Below, in pieces: positions 1 to 25,160 of a DNA stretch of 64,000 nucleotides (positions are counted from its first letter, which is position 1; each line of letters starts with the position of its first letter). The notes under the pieces were generated by a model. That model searched no databases. It was not told where the DNA came from and saw nothing but the letters and a program-made list of their open reading frames with translations. The position numbers and the translations under genes were made by a program. The stretch comes from Hemibagrus wyckioides (lineage: Eukaryota; Chordata; Actinopteri; Siluriformes; Bagridae). Location of the stretch: positions 12,662,199 through 12,726,198 of the forward strand of contig NC_080713.1 in assembly GCF_019097595.1 (NCBI RefSeq), written 5' to 3'.

Positions 1-269
1 TTTATCACTGAGCACCATGCACACTTACATTCACACACACATTCAAATCTCAGAGAAATTTAGCTATAAGTATGTTTTTGGGTGGTGGGTGGAAACCCAA
101 AAAAAAAGCCAGACACTAGAAGAACATGCAAAACTCAGCACACACATTGCAGACTTAGTGCAACATAACCTTGAATGTTTTGCTTGCTCAAATTTTAAAA
201 TGTTAAATTTGCTCTCATTGTAAAAATAAGCCTAATTAGATATTGTCTCTCCCCCATTTTGCTTGTTAA

Positions 270-11456
<11,187 letters not shown>

Positions 11457-11685
11457 ACTTGTAGGACCAGGTGCTCTCATTCAAGTCTTATGGGAAGACA
11501 ATGATATTTAATAGTAAATCTACATCTGAAGAATAAATCTAAACTAAAACCCGATACAGATTTTGTATGTTCGCCCCTAAACTTCAGGACTCCTGTGCAG
11601 CATTTGACTTTATAAACTAATATTTTTGTAAATTCTGTCATTAGAGGGCCAAAATTACTTATAGTTTATATTGTATGTATATGGA

Positions 11686-11716
<31 letters not shown>

Positions 11717-12865
11717 ACACAAGGGATCATTGTTGTACCCTACTTTACTATAAAGAAAAGAAGGAAATAATCAGGAAGCATTAATAGTCTTTTTAATGGG
11801 TTTAAAATTAATTTTGAATGTCTAGACAGGCACAGATAAATCATAAGTTATTGTTCATGTGCCAAATGAACTGAATCTTCATTTGATTTTTATTGATTTT
11901 GTTCTCATACTAAGTAAGCTAAAGATGAATCACAAATTTGGAAAATGTATCTGTATGAATGTTTTGGGGAAAAAAGTATTCCCAACTAACAGCTCCAGAG
12001 TTCCTAGTTTTCCTAGATTGTGAGCTCAGGTTATTGCCTGTGTCAAGTCTGACATGTTGTCCGTGTGGGTTCTTATGGTTCTCTGGTTATTTATTGGTAA
12101 TTGGCTGTCATTAATCTAAACAAAATAGTGTGTAATGTAATTTTTTCCACACCACATGGCAAATTAAATGGCTTTTAAGAATGTATTGGATTCATTTTTT
12201 TAGATAGTATTGTAAGTTTTAATATGGTTTTAAAAATATAGTTTGTTTAAAAATAAAATAGTTTGTTAGTGAAATTTGATCTGCAAAACACTGGCTTCAA
12301 ATTGACAATATAATCAATATTCAGTGAAAGTGTTTCCTGGGGCTAAAAAAAACATCAGAAGAGTCCAGGACCAGCACACTGTTGCAATGCATCAATGACC
12401 CACCTCCATATTTTATAGTGCTTTTCCTTGCTGGTAGTCATCTTTAATCACCAGGCATGTAAGGCCACGGCTGCTTGGCAGTTTCAGGTGCTGTGTTTCT
12501 CAGGAACGATGACTTTTGTGCAACATTTTTAACAACTGGTACCTGATATTTAAAACATAAAAGTCTACAGTTTTGAAAAATTAACTTTTAGTTTTTTCTT
12601 TGCCTCACTTGCAGTCTTCTTCGATTGAGTGGTGGTAAAGTACTTGTGCAAAATTTTCAGCCTTTCCAGATTTTTTTCAAACATATGACCAAAATTGCAC
12701 CTAAATGTATTTTAATTTCTTATGTATTTTATTTGCATTATATGACTTGAAGAATTCTGTCTTGTTTTAACTCTTTAGTTATCCTCACAGTAACTGATGA
12801 CAAATGAATTGAAATGTGCGATCACATATTTAGACTGGGAGCAATAAAGCATTGAATAATTAATC
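11457..12865 (+). other. pik3c2a: pik3c2a 3' untranslated region (candidate)
   Basis: Non-coding, AT-rich sequence follows the stop and includes a 24-base T run at about 11693-11716. AATAAA occurs at about 11533 and at 12843-12848; the latter is my preferred polyadenylation signal. A stretch near 12400 (cacctccatattttatagtg) looks vaguely like an old Tc1 fragment. The extent is inferred without transcript data. Confidence 0.45.
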
Positions 12866-13816
12866 TTTAATCTTTATTTATGTAAAATATTTGTAGATGT
12901 GTTTATTTTTGAATAACATTAAAAAGCTAAGTTTTTTGGGAATGTTCTGTATTTTGTTTATTTGAGCCATTGTGTTTATAATTTTTTTACTTTATTTCAA
13001 AGGATTCCATTAACTCTGGAATTGATTATACCAGACAAATCTCCAAATAAGACCTATCCTTAATATATAGTTGTATTAAATGTTTCTTCATATAACAGCC
13101 TACCAGGACAAATCATTTGACATAGTACTGTAGGCTGTGGGAAAGCTATTTAATTTAACCAGTTCTAACCACCAGAGGTGGAGTAACAGATGGATAGTGC
13201 TCAAGATATTTAGTGGCTTACATTGACTAAAATCTATCCATCCATCCATCCATCCATCCATCCATCTATCGCAATTCTGGTGTACATTGCTTAAGTCCTG
13301 TAGGCAAATTTGTACTATTACTTTACTTAATAATAACAGCTCTGCAACAGAATGTTGTAGCAATATGATTCCATTTTTCTCTGAATCTTTAGGTCAGGGT
13401 TAGTTCAACGGATACCATTAATTTCTGTCAAGTGGGATTTTCCACTATTTTGATTTCTTTTCTCTCTTGAAATGTATTTTTCTTTGTCTCCTACACACTT
13501 TGTTCCATCATCACTATATTTGAACGCCAGCATTGTCAGACTAATAATAAAGTTGTTTTGATATGGTTTGTCTGTAACATGCTAATTAATTTGATGGTAA
13601 AAGTGTCAGACAAAAAGTTAAATTGTCATTTTAATTAACACATTAGAAAAATTGCATGTAACATTTAAACCACTTAACATTTAATTAAGATTTTAATTCC
13701 TATTCATTTTAACACCTTTTTGGAAGTGCCCATGTTGTGAATATTATCATGTTCCTTGTTTCTTTTGATTTATTTGGTTGGATATGTTAGTTCATCCATA
13801 TTGCACAAATGAACAG
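12866..13816. other. Intergenic, no gene seen
   Basis: AT-rich DNA. It contains a short ATCC microsatellite at about 13237-13265 and no recognisable coding sequence. Confidence 0.6.
13237..13265. repeat. (ATCC)n microsatellite
   Basis: About seven tandem copies of atcc. Confidence 0.95.
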
Positions 13817-14650
13817 TTTTGGGAAGGTTACTTTGGAAATGTAATAGATTACAGAATACAAATTACCCTATTTAAAATGTAATAAGTAGTGTAACTTTTC
13901 AATTACTTTATAAAAGTAAACTAACTGATTACATTTGATTACTTTTTGAATACTTTTAAATTGGTAATGGATATTTTCAACTTTTTTTCCAAATCATTTC
14001 CAAACATTTATACCAGGCAGGGTTAACCTTACAGTAGTACCCAACTCTGTTTACTGTTAGAGTTTCAAAATCTTTAATCACCTGAATTAAGAATAATTTT
14101 AAGCACAACCACCACAAATCCAGACTTCATAACAAAAATTGTTTAATACTGTTTTAGGAATCAAATCTTTGCATAGCTATGACAGGACACACTGGCAAGT
14201 AACAATGCCTTGAAAAAAAAAAAACCATACTCTGAAAAGTCTCATCATAACGTATGCTACAATGCTAAAATAACTAAGTTATATTAGATCTGACATTACC
14301 AACACATTTTCAAGGAGGAAAAATGTGAGCTATATATTTTCTGTCAAAGGGTTCATAAATAGAAGTGTGCCTGGTAAAGGTAGCTAGCAGACTAGCTAAT
14401 TTGTTATAAATGTTTTGAATACAGGTCTAGAATACAATTTGGGGTCGATGAACGCGCTGGCACGTTTTGGTGCATTTTTTCCACATAGCAGCTACAGTAA
14501 ATCGACTGACTACTCTGTCACTTTTTATTATACAGAAACAAGTAATATATCAATTCGAAACTAAAGGGACTGTTTATTTCGGTACACTCACAATAATGAC
14601 AAAACCATATGCTTTTATAAAATAAAGAAAGGCTAGGTTACATACCTGCA
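13817..14650. repeat. Degraded non-autonomous fish DNA repeat
   Basis: The motifs gggaaggttactttggaaat and gtaatagattacagaataca, with repeated gattacttt strings, are characteristic of a fish interspersed DNA repeat. The segment tggggtcgatgaacgcgctg near 14440 has the same flavour. Termini were not found, so the limits and class are uncertain. Confidence 0.4.
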
Positions 14651-15359
14651 GATTCATCCTCAGGTTCAACATTGACTTTGATGTCGAAAGCATTTTAACA
14701 GCTGGCAAACAAATTTTTGTCAAGTACAGGGGTGCTGATACCTATGGTAGCTGCTTTCCTGAAGATTCTGCAGTCACTGTATTCAAAGCAAACCTGGAGT
14801 GCAGAAGAAGCCCCTTGGACAAACTTGGATCTGTTTGTGTTCAGTTTAGTTTACTTGAGGAGTGATGTATATGCTGGTGTTAACAAGATTAAGATATGGT
14901 TTGAAAGTGTAAATAAGTGATTTACAGCTTGACTGTGCTCACCTGAGGAGCAGGAGGGTGGTAATCCTGTGGGTTCTGTCTGGACATCCTTCTATATGGA
15001 GCATGAACCACAAGCTGAGACACTTAAGCTTATTGGTTGGCAGTGGAGTCAATAAAGCTCAGTGCAAGGATTACAGTTACACCTTTTGGGCTGCTACATC
15101 CCAAGACCCTGCAGTGTGAGCCATGGCTAGTATGTTGAGCACAAACAGGGTCTGCCTGAATCAACTTTGGTTGTTGACTCTTAGTTTCATGCTGAAAGCA
15201 AATATATCAGTGGTTCTCTTACGCTTGTCGGGACTAAGATGGTGTCAGGGATGAATCATCAGCCCATGGCTGAACACCAGGCCAGAAAAAGAATGATGCA
15301 GTCTTGTATCTGTGAAAAGTTATTTTTTTTACCAAAAAATTGGTATTTCTAGGAGCTTG

Positions 15360-15700
15360 AAGGACTCTTCCCTCACCAGATTTGGAGTCATGGTGAATAT
15401 AACTCCTCAAAGTGATCAGCATCACCCGGCTAGAATTGAAGGCCGGCCTGGCTGACCCTAAGCTAGTCCTTACCTGTTCTGAGACACTGTCACTTCCTCC
15501 TGTGTTGATGCTGAAGATGGACCTATATAGAAAGCCTGTGATAAACTTAGAAATCATGAAACTTGATAATTATTCACTCCCATTTGATTTTGTTCTCTCG
15601 GATTCTTCCTCATGTCACCTCTATAAGTTTTTCCTTGCCACCATGACCTCTGGGATAACTTTGTCCCATGTGTATGAACACACAACACACATTTGTTTAA
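15360..15700 (+). repeat. LINE 3' UTR fragment (L2-like)
   Basis: ttcttcctcatgtcacctct and gtttttccttgccacc near 15603-15645 are the complement of the gcaaggaaaaactcc tail seen in the LINE 3' UTRs at 20340 and 25390. No protein piece is left. The flanks 14651-15359 and 15701-16319 show no feature. Confidence 0.5.
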
Positions 15701-16379
15701 GTTGGTTTAACTTCATTTTCCATTCATGAGTTGCAGCTATGCGAATAACCCATTGTTATCTCCTTAGAATTAAGAAGTATGGTAGCCATGTTGTTTATAA
15801 ATATCAACATGTTTTTTTTATTTTTATTTATTTAATTTTTTTTAACTTTGCACTCTCCTGATTTCTTTGACAAGATTGGCTAAAAATCCTAGGTCTAGTT
15901 GGCAAAAGTCTGTTTGTTTGATACTTGATACTTTTATGAAAATTATTGCATTTGAGCAGGCAGTTTAAGGGACCAAAAGGCAATTTTATATATTAGAGCA
16001 AACAAAAATGGGTAAAAAAGGAATTTTGAATTTATTCCTTATTTGCCATGAGATATTGTTTTTGAGTGCTGAAACATGAATAGCACCTCCAGTGATCAAT
16101 TTTATTGAGATTGTATCAGGTAGTAGTTATTCAGATCTGTCATTTATGTTTTGTGGCAATAGCTCAATGATGACCCTGACAAATGCCTATTAAACTGATT
16201 GGCTAATGATGGCCTTTTTTTTCTTTTTTTTAATTTAGGTCATTTTCCAAAAATACACTTTCAGATTTTTTTCCCACATCCCTTTTAGATAGCTACATTT
16301 TACTTATGACTCAGAATCTTGTCCTACCTCAACACCTTCTTCTGCAGATTCAAAAAAGAATATCTTCACAGTTCTCACC

Positions 16380-16945
16380 CACCCTAGTAGCCCACTGACT
16401 ACCCCATCACACCTCTGATAACCCCCATAACTCCCCCAATTATCAAGATGCACTCACAATTTGCAAAAAGGATGTGAATCAGCCCTAAGAAACCCTCCAT
16501 CACAGAATTAAATGACTACAGGCCTGTTGCTCTGACCTCTGTCATCATGAAGTCCTTTGAGCAGCTGGTATCGGTCCCTCCTGAGAAATATCACAGGACA
16601 GTTTGCTTACTGAGCAAACAGGTCAGTGGATGATGCGGTGGACATGGGGCTGCACTACATCCTGCAACACCACCCAGGGACATATGTACAAATTTTGTTT
16701 GTTGACTTCAGTTCAGCTTATAAGAAATAATTCTGGAAATCCTCTCCACCAAACTTCTACAACTAATGTCATCTGTCAGTGGATCACTAGCTTCCTGACA
16801 GTCAGGAAACAGCAGGTGAGGCTGGGTGAAGGTAACTCCAGTATAAAGATTTTTTGAGAGTCACCAAAGGCCGGTACCAAATTCCTTATGTCTGTGAAAA
16901 CATACTTGGCCAATAAACCTGATTCTGATTCTTGATTTTGATTTA
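16380..16945 (+). mobile_element. Truncated LINE (Rex1/L2-like)
   Basis: Plus-strand reverse transcriptase pieces are readable with frameshifts: LNDYRPVALTSVIMKSFEQL near 16510-16570, a SVDDAVDMGLHYILQHH-like run near 16620-16675, and CQWITSFLTVRKQQVRLGE near 16775-16830. The element ends in ccaataaacctgattctgat at 16909-16930, a typical L2-type 3' tail. Both the N-terminus and the YADD region are missing. Confidence 0.8.
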
Positions 16946-18294
16946 AGTACACAAAATTATTTCTCACGTCCTGAAGTAAGACATGACCAACTTTATTACT
17001 GAGAAGGCACTGGTGAACCTTTGAGCTCTTCAAACTGCTCATTGCCTTACTGTATCAATAAAATAGCTAAATGTAATACTGGAAGTTATCCATGGCCACT
17101 TTTTAAAATTGTCTCCCATTTGGGACTGGTATTCTGATGCCCCTTATAAGTTCTGCCAGAGGCTGATAACACATCTGGATAACAACTAATAACTACTGTA
17201 GCAACATGGCAACAGGAGACTTGTTTACATCTTGTTTACCTGATGGTGTATAATGCATCACATTGTATGTTTACACTGTGTTAAAATATAACACAAATAA
17301 CTTCACCTATGAACTGTGTTTAATTGGTGTTTCTGTTCATGATCAATATATCAAAATTGTCTAAACACAGTAATATCACATTTTCAAGAGAGAGGATATA
17401 AAATTAAAAAGTATATATAAAATATTCACCGATGGCAACATTAGGTATTCTAGCTTTTGTCAAATTGCTCATTTCTTTGATTAACTTCATAGTCCATTAA
17501 TGCAATATAAACATGATTGAAAATATATTTTATTGGTACATATCAGCTATGCTTATAAATGTAATATAAAATGTATATGTAAAATATGTTTGATATTGTA
17601 TAAAGGTTAAAATGTTTTGGGAAACATGCTCAGTCTAAAAATAAAATAGACCAAAAATTGTATGATTAGTTCCCAAGTTTTCATTGACTGAGCATGGTTA
17701 AATGATTCAGAAAGGTCTTTTTGTGGATCAAATCAATGAAAAGAATATAATAAAACATTTATTGAACACCTTATTTGTGCTAATAAGATTTACTTTTCCT
17801 GATAAACAATTAAGTAAACTTATCAATGCCCCATATGAGTTACTAGACCCCAGTTCATACAGATAAGTGATCCGTTTTGAACATAGCAGTAAACAATCCC
17901 TTCAACTTTTATTTAAATCTATCAAAGCAGCACTGATTTACAGCTGTTTGAGTAAATTAATTTTCTAGAACTGATGGGCATGTGGCAGCCACACAATGTA
18001 TTTTGAAAAAATATGGGCTTTTATCACAAATATTTTGACAACAATTTTCTCAAGGTAGGTCCAGAATCAGAATATTTCACAAATTCTGGTTTTACATATT
18101 GTTAATTTCATATTAAATGTGAATGCCTAAAATCTGTGAAGGAAGATGTTTTGGGCATGAGTAAGCATGGACGTGAAAGGTATTTTACTGCATATGCTAA
18201 TTTACAAAAGATAAACTTCTTTTAATTTCTAATTGGACTTAACTCTCCCCCCTACCAATGATTATTTCCCCACATGCAGAGTGCCTTGCTATCT
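16946..18294. other. Intergenic, no gene seen
   Basis: AT-rich sequence without recognisable exons or repeat proteins. Confidence 0.6.
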
Positions 18295-19665
18295 TAAGAT
18301 AAGATATAACTTTATTATTCCCGAAGGAAATTCTTTTGCCAGAGACTGCTTCAGATAACAAGAAACATAAATATAAATGAAATAATCTATACAATTATAT
18401 TCAGAAGTACAAAAAGTATTCAAAAATATAAATGATATATATAAAAATAGATGAAAAAATAAATGAAAAATATTCTATATATACAAAATGTATACAAATG
18501 TATTCAAAGTACAAAAAGGGTGTAATGAAACTAAAACATGGCACATAAGCATGTATTGCACATGATGTAATATTGCACATATTATGGTATTGCACATATG
18601 ATTTTGCACATATTATATTAACATAGTAGTGGAACTGTATTGTGGAATTTTGATACAGTGTTGATTGTGTCAGCTCTGTTCCCTACTGAATGGGGAGGAG
18701 CTACTGTTTCCTGAGCATTCTCCTTTCAGACACCTCAGCCAGAGACTCCAGCTCCATACCCATGACAGAGACAGCTTTCTTAATAAGCTTGTTGAGTCTG
18801 TTAGCATTGGCTGTCTTCACCCGGCTACCCCAGCACACTTCAGCGTAGAAGATGACACTGGCTACCACTGAGTGGTAGAACATCTGCAGCATGTTTTTTT
18901 GCAGACATTAAAGGACCGGAGTCTCCTGAGGAAGTCAAGGCGACTCTGACGTTTGTTATACACTGCATCAGTGTTTTTGGTCCAGTCAAGCTTGTTGTCT
19001 ATGTGCACACCCAAATACTTGTAGTTGTCCACAACGTCCACTTATGATGCTGATTGGGCTTGGGGGAGTCATCTGTTCCACCACTCCAAAAAGCTGTCCA
19101 CTACACTCCTGTACTCATTATATGCTATATTAGGAGAGGAGTCATCTGTGAACTTCTGAAGATGACAGGACTGTGAGCAGTGTCTGAAGTCTGATGTGTA
19201 GAGTGAGAACAGAAAGGGAGACAGGACTGTCTCCTGAGGGGCCCCTGTGCTGCTCACAATGATGTCTGAGACTGTGTTCTGCAGCATTACATACTGTGGT
19301 TGACCTGTGATGTAGCTGATAATCCAGGTCACCAGAGGAGCCTCCACTTGCATGTCCAGTAGCTAATAACTGAGCAGAGCAGGTTGTATTGTGTTGAGAG
19401 CATTGGAGAAATAAAAAACATGACTAACACAGTGTTACCTGCCTCCTCAAGGTGCGTGTGGGCTCTGTTCAGCAGGAAGATGATAGCATCCTCTACTCCA
19501 GTATGGGGCTGATAAGCAAACTGCAGAGGTCCAGAGATGAGTCAACTCTTGTTCTTAGGTGCTTCAGGACCAGACTCTACAGCGACTTCATGACGTGATG
19601 TCAGAGCGACTGGCCTGTAGTCACTGTGTTTCCTCGCAAATTCAGTGTCCTGAAAATAATTTTCA
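18295..19665 (-). mobile_element. Truncated Rex1-like LINE
   Basis: On the minus strand the RT reads LQFAYQPHTGVEDAIIFLLN, SSTGAPQETVLSPFLFSLYT and FTDDSS (a degraded F-x-DD active site), then a C-terminal segment MFYHSVVASVIFYAEVCWGS. The 3' tail at 18295-18350 (plus strand taagataagatataacttta) recurs at 55546. Several stops and frameshifts disable it. Confidence 0.82.
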
Positions 19666-20224
19666 TGGTTTGACCAAAGACATTTAACCTACAACAGAGT
19701 GCATTAGGCACTGCCTGCCAAAAATGCATAGAACAATCTTATGTATCTTACGTAAATTGTCATAAATTTTAATGGTTGCAGTTATATGTTGCAAAACCTT
19801 TTGTGTGGGTTCTGTGAACATTTCCATGATAAATGTGAACACCAATAGTACCCCCAGTAACAAGATCAGACAGAATTAAGAATCAAAAACACTTTATAGA
19901 GCATGCAATTATTACACAAGAGTCTATGAAAAAGGAGGTTGTGAATATCCTTAACAAGTATGTGAAATTGCATGTGAAAAATTAAACTTTTAAATGGAAA
20001 AACAATCACATTCAATCTCATGTTCAAAAGTATTGATCCAACAGCTGTCAAAACTGAAATTTTTCTGTTCAAACCCGGCTGCACTGGAGGCTGACAATAT
20101 GTTTCATATACAAATATTTATCTTAGCTTTCTCTCCCTTGCAGATTGTCTCAACTCAGCTTGACTTTTTGCTGGCGGATGGCTTCTCACCAGACTGAGAA
20201 CATTATTCCTATTGCCCCTGTTTG

Positions 20225-21540
20225 TTTGGATATTTAAATCACTTAAATTCAAATTTATTTGCATAGTGTTTTTGACAATAGATTTTTTTAGAGAAATATG
20301 AAAATTCAGATTAAAAATTACAATGTTGAATTTATTCTCAATAAGCAAGGCTGAAGCAAGAATGGCAAGGAAAAAACTCCCCGAGATGATATGAGGAAGA
20401 AACCTTAAGAAGACCCTCACTTAAAAGTTAACCCATCATCATCATCTGGGTGACACTGGAGTGTGTGAATATAAATACTGTCCTTTCTGCAACTGTCTTT
20501 AGTCAAGTGGAGTTGTGAAACCAGGAGCTTTTGAGCACATTATAAATCATTGTAATTTTATTCTTAATGATGTAGACCTGAGCACACAACTGACCAATAA
20601 TCACACCAAAATGTTTTACTGCTACAATTAATGAAACAGAAAGGCCATTCAAATTACTCTAATAATCAAAAAGCTTACTTCTGGCTGCATTTTTATATCT
20701 TCAATTAGGGTGGAGCGATATGCTGATCTAGCACCACTAAGAGATTTTCTGTAGCTGAGGAGGCTTTCCTATCATGCTACTTGTAATACTACCAATTTAA
20801 TTTGATGCCATTTATGTTCTGATATCATAGTGGTCTGCTATAAGGTGTATGTGTTAATTAGGTTAATTATTTAGGATTTAGTGAAACTGAACCAGGCTCA
20901 GAAGGAAACCCATCCTCATTTGGGTGACACTGGACAGTAAATAATGCAACCAAGAGTTCTTGAGGAGCTAAATAGGTCAGTGTAGTTTCTGAGTTCATTA
21001 TAGACTTAACAATAATTCTTTCCTGCCAAAATCTGACTGATGGCAGTTCAGAGACGGCATGATAGTCTCCAAGTGGTTCTATCTACAGCAGTCCCCTGAG
21101 TCACAGGCTGTCCACGGAGATCTATCCCCAGTAGCAGTGAGCACCACCAAGTGACGAGACTCCAACCAGCGTCTGGGTGGATCAGGCATGTCCAGAAAGA
21201 AGTGGTCAAACTGGGAACTCAGAACACTGACAGCTCGGGAGTGGAACATATAGCTCAACAGAGAAAGACAGAGAGGGACAAAAATATTAGGTATGCTTGT
21301 GATCATGTGATGTTTAAAGACAATGTAGATTATGTGCCAAGTGCAGGCAGGGACTATGGCAGGACTAGCTATGGCAGCATAACTAAAAGGGAGAACCAGA
21401 AGGTGACAGACATGAAGGCTTCCTGGGGTGTCCAACAACTTCATTCAGCAAACCTGAGCACCCGAACACTAATTGGAAAGCTGTTCCATAACTGTGGGGC
21501 TTTTGATCAAAGTAGGCATGGCGGATCATAAAAAAACAAA
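20225..21540 (-). repeat. L2-like LINE 3' UTR fragments
   Basis: tttatttgcatagtgttttt near 20250 and tggcaaggaaaaaactcccc near 20365, followed by cccatcctcatttgggtgac near 20908, are the conserved 3' UTR of the LINE family present intact at 25330-28690. The part from 21020 to 21470 resembles further UTR of the same family. No RT sequence is present. 19666-20224 shows nothing recognisable. Confidence 0.6.
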
Positions 21541-22580
21541 AGATTGCTCAGGTAAGCATCCACTGTCTTGATGTCCTTTATACAATCAATTTTATTTAAT
21601 TTTAATTTAATTTTAATAAGCTGGTGTCATTAACATATAACTAATAAGTTTGTATAAGATCTGATGATTTATGTTATGATGATTTGTATTCTGAACACAT
21701 GCCTTTTGTCATTTTAGGGACGCCATAACACAAAATGTGAAGGTGGAAAAAATGAGTGGGTAGAATAAACAAATAATAAAGACAGACAGAGAAATGGTAT
21801 CACTACTTCTCTGAAATGAGACCAAATCTGCCTTTCACTGAATAATAGTTGTTTACAGTAAATTTAAACAGCATGTGATGAAAGGTTAGCACATGCCTTT
21901 GCCCCATGGATAAATGGAACAAAATTGACAACAAAAATAGTCAAAACTAGTTTTTGCACCTGCTGTTTGTACTAGTACAAGTGTTTTCAAATTTAAAATT
22001 AAAAAATATTTTTTCATAAAAAAACCTATAATGAGCTCTGTATACCAAATTAATTATATTAATGAGAGGTGTAACAAACAATAAGGATAGAATTTATTGA
22101 AATGAATTGAGGCAGAACAAGAATAATTATCAAATATAATTTATTTCTATCAAATAATTAAAGAAAAATATGCTAAATAATCAATCTCATTATTAGATGC
22201 TGAACAAAGTTGGTCACATTAGTCAGAGGCTACTAAATCAGATCTCATCAGATTATATCAGATTTAGTGGTTTTGTCAAATATGGATTGGCTTTATATGT
22301 ATGAAAATAAAATATATCTCAGAACTTTTTCCATGCTTACTGTGAAATTATAACCTGTAAAATGAAAGTTAATAATAAACAGAAAACTTTTGGGCGTAAT
22401 ATAGGAAGAATAAAAGTCACATGGTAAAATAACCTGGTTACTATGGCATACGTGTGTATAGCCTTTTATAATGTGGGTGTGTTCAGAATAAACATGTTCA
22501 AAAGCAATATTCATACAGCTGTCATTAATTAAATTATTAACCTCAAATATAGATCAGCTGTTTCTGTCTTCTTGGTTTCA
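21541..22580. other. Intergenic, no gene seen
   Basis: AT-rich sequence; no supported feature. Confidence 0.6.
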
Positions 22581-23080
22581 ACCAACTGCTGAAATTATAA
22601 ACCATATGTTCAGTGCAAAAAACCACATAGCCAGTAGAGCAACATACACATGGTGGATTCATCATCATGCTTTAGGACCGCTTTTCTTCAGCAAGAACTA
22701 GGGCTTTTATCAAAGTGGAGGGAATCATGAATAGATACAAATACCATACAAATACCAAACTTTAGTGCACAATTTTTGGATGTTTGCTATTAAGCTGAAA
22801 CAAATGAAAACAAATTTTACCTTTTAGCATGAGAATGACCCAGTGTATACATCCAAATCAACCAAGGAATGGCTTAACCAAAAGACAATGTTTTTGAATG
22901 ACCTAGACAAAGCTCAGATCTGAATCTAACTAAACATCTGTGCACCGGAGATGTCCATACAATTTTATGGATTTTTTTATAGAAAAAAAGTGTGAAGAAA
23001 GAGTGGAGAAATAAAAGCAAATGTTGCTTCAACAAAGTATTCATTTAGGTTATTGTAAGTCTTTTATTTCACCTCTGTGA
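22581..23080 (+). mobile_element. Degenerate Tc1/mariner transposase relic
   Basis: A plus-strand segment at about 22822-22900 reads FQHENDPVYTSKSTKEWLN (with frame changes), the block around the second catalytic aspartate of Tc1-like transposases. gttgcttcaacaaagtatt at 23020 resembles the end of such elements. Inverted repeats are not recognisable. 23081-23790 is featureless. Confidence 0.6.
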
Positions 23081-23794
23081 AAAGTCAGTCAGTGCCCATT
23101 CTATGGAACAGGGGTTTTATGTTCCAGCAGCATTGAGAAATAATCATGGCAAATTGTTCTATCAAAGTAATAAAAAATTCCCTCAATAACTTTGTCTACA
23201 TGTCTTGGATTTTAGTGCTTTAATATTTTGTGCTTCTGAAGTAAAGAAAAGTTCCTGAAATACCTGTGGAAAATTTGACAGTAGTACTGTGGTCGAAAGG
23301 TTCCACAGTGTTTTAATAAACATTTTGGAACAACACAGAAGTACTGATGACATAATCTGCTGTGTGCAGCCAAAACATACACCCATGTTTGTGTTGTTTA
23401 TGTTTGTGTATTAGAGAGGCTGAAAGACCAGCTTAAACCTGAAGAGGTATAGCAAGTTTCCTATTTACAATTAAGAGTGCAATGCAGAAGTTTCTGAGAA
23501 AATAAAAGAACAAAATTGGTGATGTTTCTAATCTGGTTTATGGTAGTATATTTAAGTATATTTCACTGCAAAAGAATGTGAATATGTGGATGTGTATATG
23601 TAGCATGTTATCATATTCTTTCTCAAATACAGACATACTCTTCCACACACCATCAAACCTGTAATCTTTCATATTGTGCTGAGAAAGACTTTAAAGGGTT
23701 AAGACAGGTTTGGGACTACTTAAATGGGTTCGCTATTCTGCTATTTTTTTAAAAGCTATTTCAGCTATCTTGTTTTACTTTGCACATACACAAA

Positions 23795-25160
23795 TGGCTC
23801 TGTGCTGCTCAGCTCCTGACCACCCCACCCCACCTCTCTCTTTCTCTCTCATCTGTTATAGGGGCACCCCTGAAGGCACATCTGACATGCGCCCGAATCC
23901 CCCACAACCGGACAGGTAATCTGCCCACCACCACCATCTACATCCCCAGCCTGTGGGCTGCCTTGAAAATGAATGGCTGAAGTGCCAGGTACCACAAAGT
24001 GATTCATTCCTTGGCATGCTTTATGTGATTGAGTCATTGGAGCATGATCAGGGCACAGGGTAAATGGGTGCCCTGGCAGGTAGTGCTGGAGGGTGAGGGC
24101 CACCCAATTGATGAAACTCTCTTTCTTGATTGTACTGTATTTAGTCTCACTCGGTGTGATCTTCTAGCACAGGGCACTCATCCCTTTCCACCAACTAGGT
24201 TTAAACAGCCCCCAGCTCCCTCTCCATTGCACCAGTCTGCAGAACAAAAGGGAAAGTATTGAATGCAACAGTGGACCTCCACACAAAATTGCTTTTACCT
24301 GGCAGACTGGTGACATCTGAAAAAAAAAATAGCCAACTAGCCCTTAAAACTTTCATACCCTTTTAAGTCAATTGCTGCTGTGTTATTAATTTAGGGACGC
24401 ACCTGAACATGGTCCAGATACCATACTTCTAGCCATTTGATTACACACTTTTTTGGGTTTGCTGTGAATCCTGCCCATCTTAAGAATCTTAAGACAGCCC
24501 AAAGATGTTGTAGATGAAGCTGCCTGTGTTACTTGCTCTAACGTGTGGAGTATTGCCCTCAGGCCAAGAACATACGGGTTTGATTTTTGCTGTTAGAATG
24601 TTCCTCTTCCCAATTTTCTATAATGACATCTAAGACTTGCACCCATACAATAACTTGAAAACGGAAAACCCTTTGAAGTTTTGCAGGACCTCTCATACTG
24701 CAAATAACAGGGGCTTAAGCCACTTACTGCCCAGTTCCTTAGATCACTGTAAATGAACTTATAGTTCATGTTTTTAAGCATTTAATCTGTTCAAGCAGTT
24801 CCTGTTTGCAGATGGTAAATACTGGTGAGATTCTATTTAATCCATAATAATTTGTACAGTTTATGTAGTGTCCCTGACATGGAGTGCCTCCATAACACTG
24901 CATGCTTAGGCATTGCTTCTGGGTATTGTGTTGCATAATCCATTAAGACTAAATAATGTGAAATCCTCACTTGCACCTTTCTAAGTTAATGACAAGGAAT
25001 GTCACTTCTTTTGAAGAGGACCTTAATGGGGTGCAGTGGCTGGTGGAATCAAACTTGATTTGCTTCAGTGTTTCATCCTGCCATGGTTTGGGTTTATAAT
25101 GAGCTGCATGGAACAAGAGATCTCTGCAGCTCTTTGGTTCTAAAATTGCATTGCCTATTC
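23795..25160 (-). mobile_element. Second Ty3/gypsy relic with integrase upstream of RT-RNase H
   Basis: In minus-strand order: integrase core (about 25110-24780, reading YLVLMDYATQYPEAMP and TSIYHLQT), integrase C-terminal part (about 24730-24590, KPLLFAV, GFSVFKLLYG), RT thumb (about 24530-24380, FLRWAGFTANPKKCVIKWLE), then RNase H (about 24290-23900, LQTGAMERELGAV; HPFTLCPDHAP; ITLWYLALQPFIFK). A purine-rich tract lies at 23822-23853 where a polypurine tract would be expected. Many stops and frameshifts occur. The order INT-RT-RH is Gmr1-like. Confidence 0.78.
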
